64,000 nucleotides of DNA from Streptomyces roseicoloratus (lineage in GTDB: Bacteria; Actinomycetota; Actinomycetes; Streptomycetales; Streptomycetaceae). A program made the position numbers and the translations under genes. Within the stretch, counting starts at the first letter, position 1. Every line of letters begins with the position of its first letter. Below the pieces are notes generated by a model. That model had not been told where the DNA came from, did no database searches, and saw only the letters and a list, made by a program, of their open reading frames with translations. Location: the NCBI RefSeq assembly GCF_004117935.1, contig NZ_SDOY01000048.1:20192-84191 (forward strand), in the 5' to 3' direction. This document shows, one piece after another, positions 57,414 through 64,000 of this stretch.

Positions 57414-57986
57414 GTGTCGGACCTCGACCAGCTCACCCAGTCGCTCGCCCGTAACCTGAAGCGCTGGCGCAACGAGCGCGGCTTCACCCTGGACGCGCTC
57501 GCCGCCCGGGCCGGGGTCAGCCGCGGCATGATCATCCAGATCGAGCAGGCCCGCACCAACCCCAGCGTCGGCACCACCGTCAAGCTGGCCGACGCGCTCG
57601 GCGTCTCGATCACCACCCTGCTCGACTACGAACAGGGCCCGCACGTCCGGCTCGTACCGCCGGAGCAGGCCGTCCGCATGTGGTCCACCTCCACCGGGAG
57701 CCACACCACCCTGCTCGCCGGCACCGAGGCCCGCGGGCCGCTGGAACTGTGGCACTGGACGCTGATGCCCGGTGACGGCAGCGCCTCCGACCCGCATCCC
57801 GACGGCACCACCGAACTCCTCCACGTCACGGCGGGCACCCTCACGCTCGTCGTGGACGGCGAGGACCACCTCATCCCGGCCGGAACCTCGGCCGTCTTCG
57901 AGAGCAACGTGCCGCACGCCTACCGCAACGCGGGCGCGGAGACGGTGGAGTTGACGATGGCCGTCTCCATCCCGCCCGCACGCTGA
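57414..57986 (+). CDS. XRE-family regulator with C-terminal cupin domain
   Basis: 190 residues from GTG 57414; an ATG at 57381 is possible but would bypass the -10 box. Residues 5-65 are a helix-turn-helix (QSLARNLKRWRNERGFTLDALAARAGVSRGMIIQIEQARTNPSVGTTVKLADALGVSI). Residues 75-190 form a cupin (GPLELWHWTLMPGDGSASDPHPDGTTELLHVTAGTLTLVVDGEDHLI, PAGTSAVFESNVPHAYRNAG). It likely senses a small molecule via the cupin. Its divergent EamA partner is truncated and the YbaK gene follows downstream, so it may now control only itself or the YbaK gene. Confidence 0.9.
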   Translation: MSDLDQLTQSLARNLKRWRNERGFTLDALAARAGVSRGMIIQIEQARTNPSVGTTVKLADALGVSITTLLDYEQGPHVRLVPPEQAVRMWSTSTGSHTTLLAGTEARGPLELWHWTLMPGDGSASDPHPDGTTELLHVTAGTLTLVVDGEDHLIPAGTSAVFESNVPHAYRNAGAETVELTMAVSIPPAR

Positions 57987-58030
57987 GACGAACGGACGCA
58001 CGGAGCAAGCGACTTGTTACGGTGCAGGTC

Positions 58031-58600
58031 ATGCGCGCACCCATCGGAGACTTCGACGTCCGCCCCGCTCCCGACTGCCTCGACCTGCTCACCGAACCCG
58101 TGGCCGCGGCCGTGCGTGACTGGAACGGCACCGTCCCGGCCGAGGAGATCCTCTACGCGGACACCGATCCGGCCATCGCGGACACCGCCGTCTTCGTCGA
58201 GCACCACGGTCAGCGGCTGCTCGACGAGTCCGCGAACTGCGTGATCGTCGCCGGCAAGCGCGGCACGACCACCACCCTCGCCGCCTGCGTCGTCCGCTCC
58301 GGCACCCGGGTCAACATCAACGGGGTCGTCCGCCAGGAGCTCGGCGTCCGCAAGGTGCGCTTCGCGCCCGTGGAGACCGCCACCGGAGACACCGGCATGG
58401 AGTACGGCGGCATCACGCCCATCGGCCTCCCGGCCGGCTGGCCGGTCCTGGTGGACGCCGCCGTCGTCGACACCGAGTGGGTGCTCGTCGGCAGTGGCCG
58501 CCGTCGAGGCAAGCTGATCCTCCCGGGCAAGGCCTTCGCCCAGCTGCCGGGCGCCGTCGTCCTGGAAGGCCTGGGCATCAGCCCCGAGCCGCAGGACTGA
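58031..58600 (+). CDS. YbaK/EbsC-family (aminoacyl-tRNA deacylase-like) protein
   Basis: 189 residues from ATG 58031. YbaK pattern: NCVIVAGKRGTTTTLAACVVRSGTRVNINGVVRQELGVRKVRFAPVETATGDTGMEYGGITPIGLP, with the conserved lysine in AGKRG and the GxxxGGITPxG loop. It hydrolyses mischarged tRNAs (prolyl/cysteinyl type) in trans. Length is a little longer than E. coli YbaK. TACGGT just upstream (about 58019-58024) suggests a leaderless transcript. It follows the XRE-cupin gene. Confidence 0.88.
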   Translation: MRAPIGDFDVRPAPDCLDLLTEPVAAAVRDWNGTVPAEEILYADTDPAIADTAVFVEHHGQRLLDESANCVIVAGKRGTTTTLAACVVRSGTRVNINGVVRQELGVRKVRFAPVETATGDTGMEYGGITPIGLPAGWPVLVDAAVVDTEWVLVGSGRRRGKLILPGKAFAQLPGAVVLEGLGISPEPQD

Positions 58601-58662
58601 GCGGCCCTCCGGGAAGCCCGCGCCGCGCGAGCGCGAGCGGCACCCGGCCGCCCGGGCCGCCG

Positions 58663-59064
58663 TCACACGCCGTCGACCGAATCGCCGTGCCGGTGGGCGA
58701 CCCGCCACGCCCCGCCCTCGCGGCGGTAGAACTGCGTCACCCGGAGCGTGTAGCTCGTGGGCTCGCCGTGGACGGAGACGGACGTGCGCTCGAAGCCGGC
58801 CGTCCACGCCACGTCGCCCACCACGTCCCAGGCCCGCGGCTCGAACGCGTACGACGTGCAGTCCGAGAAGGTCTCCGCGAGGTGACCGAAGAGCTCGTCG
58901 ACCTCGCGCAGCCCGAAGGCGTCGCGCCAGGCACCGAACACGCTCACCGGCTCCTCGCGTGACCACAGCGCCCGGCGCGGGGCCGGGTCGCCGTTGTGGA
59001 TGGCCAGCTCCGCCGCGTACAGGTCCGACGCGACCCAGGCCAGGAAGTCCTCGCGCTCGCTCAT
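58663..59064 (-). CDS. SnoaL-like (NTF2-fold) protein
   Basis: 133 residues from ATG 59064. Pattern: LYAAELAIHNGDPAPRRALWSREEPVSVFGAW, REVDELFGHLAETFSDCTSY, then WTAGFERTSVSVHGEPTSYTLRVTQFYRREGGAWRVAHRHGDSVD. This is the typical SnoaL_3-like single domain with a final W-R-x-x-H-x-H-x-D signature. Substrate not known. It lies downstream of the CoA-binding gene on the same strand, 110 bases apart. Confidence 0.82.
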   Translation of the reverse strand: MSEREDFLAWVASDLYAAELAIHNGDPAPRRALWSREEPVSVFGAWRDAFGLREVDELFGHLAETFSDCTSYAFEPRAWDVVGDVAWTAGFERTSVSVHGEPTSYTLRVTQFYRREGGAWRVAHRHGDSVDGV

Positions 59065-59174
59065 GGCGCCATCGAAGCGCCCCTCCGGCCCGCCCGCCTC
59101 CCGGCCCCGGCAGGCGGGTGAGCCGCCGGAGGGCTCCGCGGGCGGGCGGGCGGCTCCGGGGACCGGCGCGCGGA

Positions 59175-59603
59175 TCAGCCCAGCTTCGGGATCTCGATCG
59201 CGGGGCAGCGGTCCATGACCATGTCGACACCGGCCGCCCGGGTCCGGGCGTACGCCTCCGTGTCGATCACGTCCAGCTGGAACCAGACCGCCTTGGCGCC
59301 TATCGCGACCGCCTGGTCCGCCACGGCGCCCGCGAGGTCGCTGTTGACGAACACGTCGACCACGTCGACCGGGAACGGGATCTCCGCCAGCGTCGCGTAC
59401 CCCCGCTCCCCGTGCACCGTCTCCGCCTTCGGGTGGACCGGCACGATCCGCTTGCCGAAACGCTGGAGCGTGGCCGCCACCCCGTACGCCGCCCGCGAGC
59501 GGTTGCCGGAGAGGCCCACGACCGCCCATGTGTCGCCGCTCTCGGTGAGGATCCGGCGGACGGTGTCCGCCTCGGTCCCGGCGGTCCCGGACTCGACGCT
59601 CAT
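59175..59603 (-). CDS. CoA-binding domain protein
   Basis: 142 residues from ATG 59603. CoA-binding Rossmann fold (PF13380 type): VRRILTESGDTWAVVGLSGNRSRAAYGVAATLQRFGKRIVPVHPKAETVHGERGYATLAEIPFPVDVVDVFVNSDLAGAVADQAVAIGAKAVWFQLDVIDTEAYARTRAAGVDMVMDRCPAIEIPKL. The VGLSxNxxR and RCPAIE motifs are diagnostic. It probably binds CoA or a related nucleotide; no partner is evident. Standard length. Confidence 0.88.
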   Translation of the reverse strand: MSVESGTAGTEADTVRRILTESGDTWAVVGLSGNRSRAAYGVAATLQRFGKRIVPVHPKAETVHGERGYATLAEIPFPVDVVDVFVNSDLAGAVADQAVAIGAKAVWFQLDVIDTEAYARTRAAGVDMVMDRCPAIEIPKLG

Positions 59604-59738
59604 CCCACTCTGCCTTCCGTGAATCGACTGGTCCTCTGGTGAACGATCCGTGACCCTCGGTCATTCCCCGCCCGGTCCGCCTCCGTCACGGACCACCGCG
59701 GGTGCCGACGGGTCCGCGCGGGCGCATAGGCTGGCGGG

Positions 59739-60365
59739 ATGCAGGAGCAGTACCGCACGCTCGCGGCCGAGGGCGTCCACGAGACCGAGGTCAACCGATC
59801 GCGCTTCCTCTGCGCGCTGTCGCCCGTCGCCACCGAGCAGGAGGCGCAGGACTTCGTCGCCCGGATCCGCCGGGAACACCCCACCGCCACGCACAACTGC
59901 TTCGCCTACGTCATCGGCGCCGACGCCTCCGTGCAGAAGGCCTCCGACGACGGCGAACCCGGCGGCACCGCCGGCGTCCCCATGCTCCAGATGCTGCTGC
60001 GCCGCGAGATGCGCTACGTCGCCGCCGTCGTCACCCGCTACTACGGCGGCGTGAAGCTCGGCGCCGGCGGCCTCATCCGCGCGTACGGCGGAGCGGTCGG
60101 CGAGGCCCTGGACGCCGTCGGCACCGTCACCCGGCGCCGCTACCGGCTCGCCACCGTCACCGTCGACCACCAGCGGGCCGGGAAACTGCAGAACGACCTG
60201 CGGTCCACCGGCCGGCACGTGCGCGAGGTGACCTACGGCGCCGCCGTCACCATCGAGATCGGCCTTCCCGACGCCGACGTGACGGACTTCACGGCCTGGC
60301 TCGCCGACGCGACGGCCGGCGAGGCGACCCTCGAGCTCGGCGGCGAGGCGTACGGCGATGCCTGA
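59739..60365 (+). CDS. YigZ/IMPACT-family protein
   Basis: 208 residues from ATG 59739. N-terminal IMPACT domain: NRSRFLCALSPVATEQEAQDFVARIRREHPTATHNCFAYVIG, then ASVQKASDDGEPGGTAGVPMLQMLLRREMRYVAAVVTRYYGGVKLGAGGLIRAYG, the family's hallmark DDGEPxGTAGxPxL and RYFGGxKLGxGGL. A C-terminal EF-G-like DUF1949 domain follows. It is a ribosome- or translation-related protein of uncertain activity. Single gene upstream of sbcD by 150 bases. Confidence 0.92.
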   Translation: MQEQYRTLAAEGVHETEVNRSRFLCALSPVATEQEAQDFVARIRREHPTATHNCFAYVIGADASVQKASDDGEPGGTAGVPMLQMLLRREMRYVAAVVTRYYGGVKLGAGGLIRAYGGAVGEALDAVGTVTRRRYRLATVTVDHQRAGKLQNDLRSTGRHVREVTYGAAVTIEIGLPDADVTDFTAWLADATAGEATLELGGEAYGDA

Positions 60366-60515
60366 ACCGGTCCGCCGCACCGCTCCCGCGGACTCCGGCC
60401 GCTCCGTCCGCCACACCGTCCCGGGAACCTCCGGTCCTTCCGCGGCCTCCCGGGTTCGGACCGGTTCCGGCGTTCTCGCCGGTCCTGTCGTACCCCACCG
60501 ATACGCTCAGGGATC

Positions 60516-61691
60516 ATGAGGCTTCTGCACACCTCGGACTGGCACCTGGGACGCTCGTTCCACCGGGTCGGCCTGCTCGACGCCCAGGCCGCGTTCCTCG
60601 ACCACCTGGTGGCGACGGTGCGCGAGCGCGAGGTGGACGCCGTCCTGGTCGCCGGCGACGTCCACGACCGGGCCGTGCCGCCGCTGCCCGCCGTCGAGCT
60701 GTTCGACGCCGCGCTCCACCGGCTCGCCGAGGCCGGCGTGCCCACGGTGATGATCTCCGGAAACCACGACTCGGCCCGCCGCCTCGGCGTCGGCGCGGGC
60801 CTCATCGACCGCGCCGGCATCCACCTGCGCACCGACCCGGCCGGCGTCGGCACGCCCGTCGTCCTCGCCGACGCCCACGGGGACGTCGCCCTCTACGGCC
60901 TGCCGTATCTGGAACCCGCCCTGGTGCGCGACCGGTTCGGCGTGCAGAAGGCCGGGCACGAGGCCGTGCTCACCGCCGCCATGGACCGGGTCCGCGCCGA
61001 CCTCGCGGCCCGCCCCGACGGCACCCGCTCCGTCGTCCTCGCCCATGCCTTCGTCGCCGGCGGCCAGGCCAGCGACAGCGAGCGCGACATCACCGTCGGC
61101 GGTGTCGCCGCCGTGCCCGCCGGCGTCTTCGACGGCGTCGACTACGTGGCCCTCGGCCACCTCCACGGCAGCCAGACCCTCACGCCCCGCGTCCGCTACT
61201 CGGGCTCCCCGCTCGCCTACTCCTTCTCCGAGGCCGACCACCGCAAGACCATGTGGCTGATCGAGCTCGGGGCGGACGGCGCCGTCGACACCGCCGAGCG
61301 CGTCGACTGCCCCGTGCCCCGGCCGCTCGCCCGGATCCGCGGCCGTCTCGACGACCTCCTCGCCGACCCCGGCCTCGCCCGGCACGAGGAGTCCTGGGTC
61401 GAGGCGACCCTCACCGACCCGGTGCGCCCCGCCGAACCCATGGCCCGCCTCGCCGCACGGTTCCCGCACACCCTCAACCTGGTCTTCGACCCCGAGCGCG
61501 CGCACGACGACCCGGACGTCTCCTACGCCACCCGGCTGCGGGACCGCAGCGACCGGCAGATCGCGGAGGACTTCGTGGCCCACGTGCGCGGCGGCGCCGG
61601 ACCCGACGGTGCCGAACGGGCCGTCCTGCACGGCGCCTTCGACGACGTCCGCGTCGACACGGCCGAGCGCGAGCGCGAGGTGGGCCGGTGA
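60516..61691 (+). CDS. sbcD: Exonuclease SbcCD subunit D
   Basis: 391 residues from ATG 60516. Mre11-type phosphoesterase: RLLHTSDWHLGRSFHRVG, VAGDVHDRAVPP, ISGNHDSARRLG, VALGHLHGSQTLTPRVRYSGSPLAYSFSEA (the metal-binding D/H set). It is the nuclease subunit that, with SbcC, cleaves DNA hairpins and blocked ends. The stop overlaps the sbcC start by four bases (GTGA), so the pair is coupled. Confidence 0.95.
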   Translation: MRLLHTSDWHLGRSFHRVGLLDAQAAFLDHLVATVREREVDAVLVAGDVHDRAVPPLPAVELFDAALHRLAEAGVPTVMISGNHDSARRLGVGAGLIDRAGIHLRTDPAGVGTPVVLADAHGDVALYGLPYLEPALVRDRFGVQKAGHEAVLTAAMDRVRADLAARPDGTRSVVLAHAFVAGGQASDSERDITVGGVAAVPAGVFDGVDYVALGHLHGSQTLTPRVRYSGSPLAYSFSEADHRKTMWLIELGADGAVDTAERVDCPVPRPLARIRGRLDDLLADPGLARHEESWVEATLTDPVRPAEPMARLAARFPHTLNLVFDPERAHDDPDVSYATRLRDRSDRQIAEDFVAHVRGGAGPDGAERAVLHGAFDDVRVDTAEREREVGR

Positions 61692-64000
61692 GACTCCACC
61701 GCCTCGTCGTCACCGCCTTCGGACCGTTCGGCACCACCCAGGAGATCGACTTCGACACCCTGTCGTCCGCCGGTCTCTTCCTGCTCCACGGCCCCACCGG
61801 CGCCGGCAAGACCTCCGTCCTCGACGCCGTCTGCTTCGCCCTGTACGGCACCGTGCCCGGCCCCCGCCAGAGCCCCGGCTCCAGTCTGCGCAGCGACCAC
61901 GCGCCCACGGGCACGTCCACCGAGGTCACCCTCGAACTCACCGTCGCCGGACGGCGCCTGGAGATCACCCGCAGCCCCGCCCAGCGGCGGCCCAAGCTCC
62001 GCGGCACCGGCTTCACCACCGAGAAGGCCCAGAGCCGGCTGCGCCAGTACGACCCGGCCGGCGGCACGTGGCAGGACCTCAGCCGCTCCCACCAGGAGAT
62101 CGGCGAGGAGATCACCCAGCTCCTCGGCATGAGCCGGGACCAGTTCTGCCAGGTCGTCCTGCTGCCCCAGGGCGACTTCGCCCGCTTCCTGCGCGCCGAC
62201 GCCGAGGCCCGCGGCACGCTCCTCGGCCGGCTCTTCGACACCCGCCGCTTCGCGGCCGTCGAGGACCGGCTCGCCGAACTGCGCAAGGCCGCCGAGCGCG
62301 AGGTCGCCGCGGGAGACGAGCGGCTGCTCGCCCTCGCGCACCGGATGGCCCAGGCCGCCGGGCCCGGCTCCCCGGGCGCCGCCCCCGTCGAGGAACGCCC
62401 CGGCGAACCCGGCCTGGCCGAAGCCGTCCAGACCCGCGCCGCCCTCGCCCGCAGCGACGCCCGCGAAGCCCTCGACATCGCCCGGCTGCGGCTCGCCACC
62501 GCCGAACGGCGCCGGGCCGAGGCCCGCGCCGCACTCGACGCCGCCCGCGACCTCGCCGACCGGCAGGCCCGGTACGCCGACGCGGTCCGCCGCCAGGAGG
62601 ACCTCGCCGCCCGCCGGCCGCAGCGCGACCGGTGGCAGACCGCCCTCGACCGCTCCCTCAAGGCCGACCGGGTCGCCCCCGCGCTCGCGCTGCGCGAGGA
62701 CGCCGAGCGCGCCCACCGCGCCGCTGACTCCGCGCGCGACCGGGTCCGCCGGGAGCTGCCCGCCGCGCACGCCGAGGACGGAGCCGAGCAGCTCTCCACC
62801 ATCGAGCGACGCCTGCGCGAGGAGCTCGGCGGACTCGAGGCCGCCCGCCGCGCCGAGGCCCGCAGCACCGAACTCACCGCCGAGCGGGCCCGCCTCGACC
62901 GGGAAGCCCGCGCCGACGAGGACTTCCTCCAGGACGCCGCCGCCTGGCTCGCCGGCTGGGAGACCCGCCGCGCCGAACTCAGGCGACAGCTCGAGGCCGC
63001 CCAGGAGGCCACCGCCCGCGCCGAACAGCTCGCCGGACGCCTCGAACCCGCCCGCCGCCGGCTCGCCGCCGCCCGCCGCCGCGACGAGCTCGCCGCCGAA
63101 CTCACCGGCGCCCGCGATCGGCTGACCGCCGCCCGGGAGCGGCGCAACGAGGCCCACGAGCACTGGCTCGACCTCAAGTCCCGCCGCCTGCGCGGCATCG
63201 CCGCCGAACTCGCCGCCGCCCTCGAACCCGGCGCGCCCTGCCAGGTCTGCGGCTCCGCCGAGCATCCCGATCCGGCCCGCGCCACCGCCGACCACGTCGA
63301 CCGAGCCGCCGAGGACACCGCCTACGCCGACTACACCCGCGCCGACGAGGCCCGTACGCGCGCCGAGACCGCCGTCGCGGCGACCGCCGAGGCATGGGAG
63401 GCCGCCCGGGCCGAAGCCCGCGCGGGTCTCCGGCGGCCCGAAGCCACCGCCGACGCGGTCGATCCCGCACTCGGTGAACTCGCCCACGAGGCGGACGAAC
63501 TGGCCCGGGAGAACGCCGAGGCGCACGCCCTCGCCGCGCGGACGCACGCCGCGCGGGAGGCGCTGGCCCGCGCCGAGCGGGAGCACGAGGAGCGGGGCGC
63601 GGCCCAGCGGGAGGCCGAGCAGCGGGTCGCCGCGCGGACCTCGCGGCGCGAGACCCTGGAGCAGCAGCAGGCCGCCCTGGAAGCGGAACTGGCCGCCTCC
63701 CGGGGCGAGGCCGGCAGCGTCGCCGCGCACGCCACGCTCCTGGAGCGGCGGATCGCGCTGTTCACGGAGGCCGCCGAGACCGTGCGGACCGCCGAGGCCG
63801 CCGCGCGCGGCCTGAAGGAGGCCGACGACCGGCTCGCCGACGCGGCGTTCAAGGCCGGCTTCGCCACCCCGGCCGAGGCCGCCGCCGCCCTCCTCGACGA
63901 ACCGGAGCGCCGTGCCTGCCAGCAGGGCGTGGACGCCTGGCAGGCCGAGGCCGCCGCGGTCGCCGACCGGCTCGCCGAGCCCGCCACCGCGGCCGCCGCG
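61688..64000 (+). CDS. sbcC: Exonuclease SbcCD subunit C (partial at window end)
   Basis: The first 771 codons of the gene, from GTG 61688, are here; it runs off the right edge. Rad50-type SMC-like ATPase: GPTGAGKT at 35-42 (Walker A), the Q-loop region with MSRDQFCQVVLLPQGDFARFLRA, then a long Arg/Ala/Glu-rich coiled coil. The zinc hook CQVC lies at 518-521 (63239-63250). The second half of the coil and the signature and Walker B motifs would follow beyond the edge. It forms the ATP-driven clamp of the SbcCD nuclease. Confidence 0.93.
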   Translation, partial: MRLHRLVVTAFGPFGTTQEIDFDTLSSAGLFLLHGPTGAGKTSVLDAVCFALYGTVPGPRQSPGSSLRSDHAPTGTSTEVTLELTVAGRRLEITRSPAQRRPKLRGTGFTTEKAQSRLRQYDPAGGTWQDLSRSHQEIGEEITQLLGMSRDQFCQVVLLPQGDFARFLRADAEARGTLLGRLFDTRRFAAVEDRLAELRKAAEREVAAGDERLLALAHRMAQAAGPGSPGAAPVEERPGEPGLAEAVQTRAALARSDAREALDIARLRLATAERRRAEARAALDAARDLADRQARYADAVRRQEDLAARRPQRDRWQTALDRSLKADRVAPALALREDAERAHRAADSARDRVRRELPAAHAEDGAEQLSTIERRLREELGGLEAARRAEARSTELTAERARLDREARADEDFLQDAAAWLAGWETRRAELRRQLEAAQEATARAEQLAGRLEPARRRLAAARRRDELAAELTGARDRLTAARERRNEAHEHWLDLKSRRLRGIAAELAAALEPGAPCQVCGSAEHPDPARATADHVDRAAEDTAYADYTRADEARTRAETAVAATAEAWEAARAEARAGLRRPEATADAVDPALGELAHEADELARENAEAHALAARTHAAREALARAEREHEERGAAQREAEQRVAARTSRRETLEQQQAALEAELAASRGEAGSVAAHATLLERRIALFTEAAETVRTAEAAARGLKEADDRLADAAFKAGFATPAEAAAALLDEPERRACQQGVDAWQAEAAAVADRLAEPATAAAA

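Overview
The window is very GC-rich, with strong third-position G/C in its coding frames, frequent GTG starts, short or absent leaders, and many genes in opposite orientations. Together with a third-type EF-Tu gene, many membrane-anchored phosphatase or regulator genes, and a SpoIIE-type phosphatase, this points to a Streptomyces (or close Streptomycetaceae) chromosome. I saw no tRNA or rRNA gene, no CRISPR array and no intact biosynthetic gene cluster.

Layout. 0-10 kb: housekeeping and accessory singletons (SRPBCC protein, Clp-N protein, two EamA exporters, VOC protein, a PLP-type MocR regulator facing a flavin split-barrel protein, another split-barrel protein facing a cysteine-hydrolase-like protein, a Rieske lipoprotein, a ROK regulator). 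10.2-11.3 kb: a scar where the ROK regulator and its divergent promoter survive, but the expected target genes are replaced by truncated thioesterase, MFS and SnoaL-like remnants. 11.3-14.6 kb: a three-gene WXG100/type-VII-like operon. 14.6-18.5 kb: a duplicated HipA-like 5' fragment, a deazaflavin oxidoreductase, a MarR regulator, a truncated FAD-oxidase tail, a PP2C phosphatase and 23-bp tandem repeats. 18.5-23.9 kb: NfeD plus SPFH membrane-microdomain pair, an alanine/sodium symporter and NhaA. 23.9-25.5 kb: a second scar with two copies of a tyrosine-recombinase C-terminus and other debris, ending at an intact HipA-like kinase plus DUF3037 pair.

26.7-48 kb: two SDR reductases behind a clear promoter and operator, an orphan oligopeptide-type binding lipoprotein, uracil-DNA glycosylase, Gfo/Idh oxidoreductase, apolipoprotein N-acyltransferase, photolyase, MpaB-like protein, a MarR-MMPL efflux pair, an NAD-binding/DUF2867 protein, UppP, an HxlR regulator divergent from a thiolase, a TVP38 protein and a DNA-alkylation-repair HEAT protein separated by a 41-bp minisatellite. 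48-64 kb: tuf3, patatin, spermidine-synthase-like protein, MFS exporter plus a Q/P/Y-rich membrane protein, hotdog thioesterase, DedA, gamma carbonic anhydrase, hexapeptide acyltransferase, an XRE-cupin regulator beside a decapitated EamA gene, a YbaK protein, CoA-binding protein, YigZ and the SbcCD nuclease (sbcC runs off the end).

Themes. DNA repair is well represented (Ung, photolyase, AlkD-like, SbcCD). Regulator/target pairs with visible palindromes or direct repeats recur (7.45, 10.18, 26.79, 41.02, 45.1 kb). Two gene graveyards and a truncated transporter mark recent deletion or integration events. The best candidates for something under-described are the three-gene type-VII-like module, the HipA/DUF3037 locus with its duplicated 5' end near recombinase debris, and a proline-stall-like leader peptide before an EamA gene.
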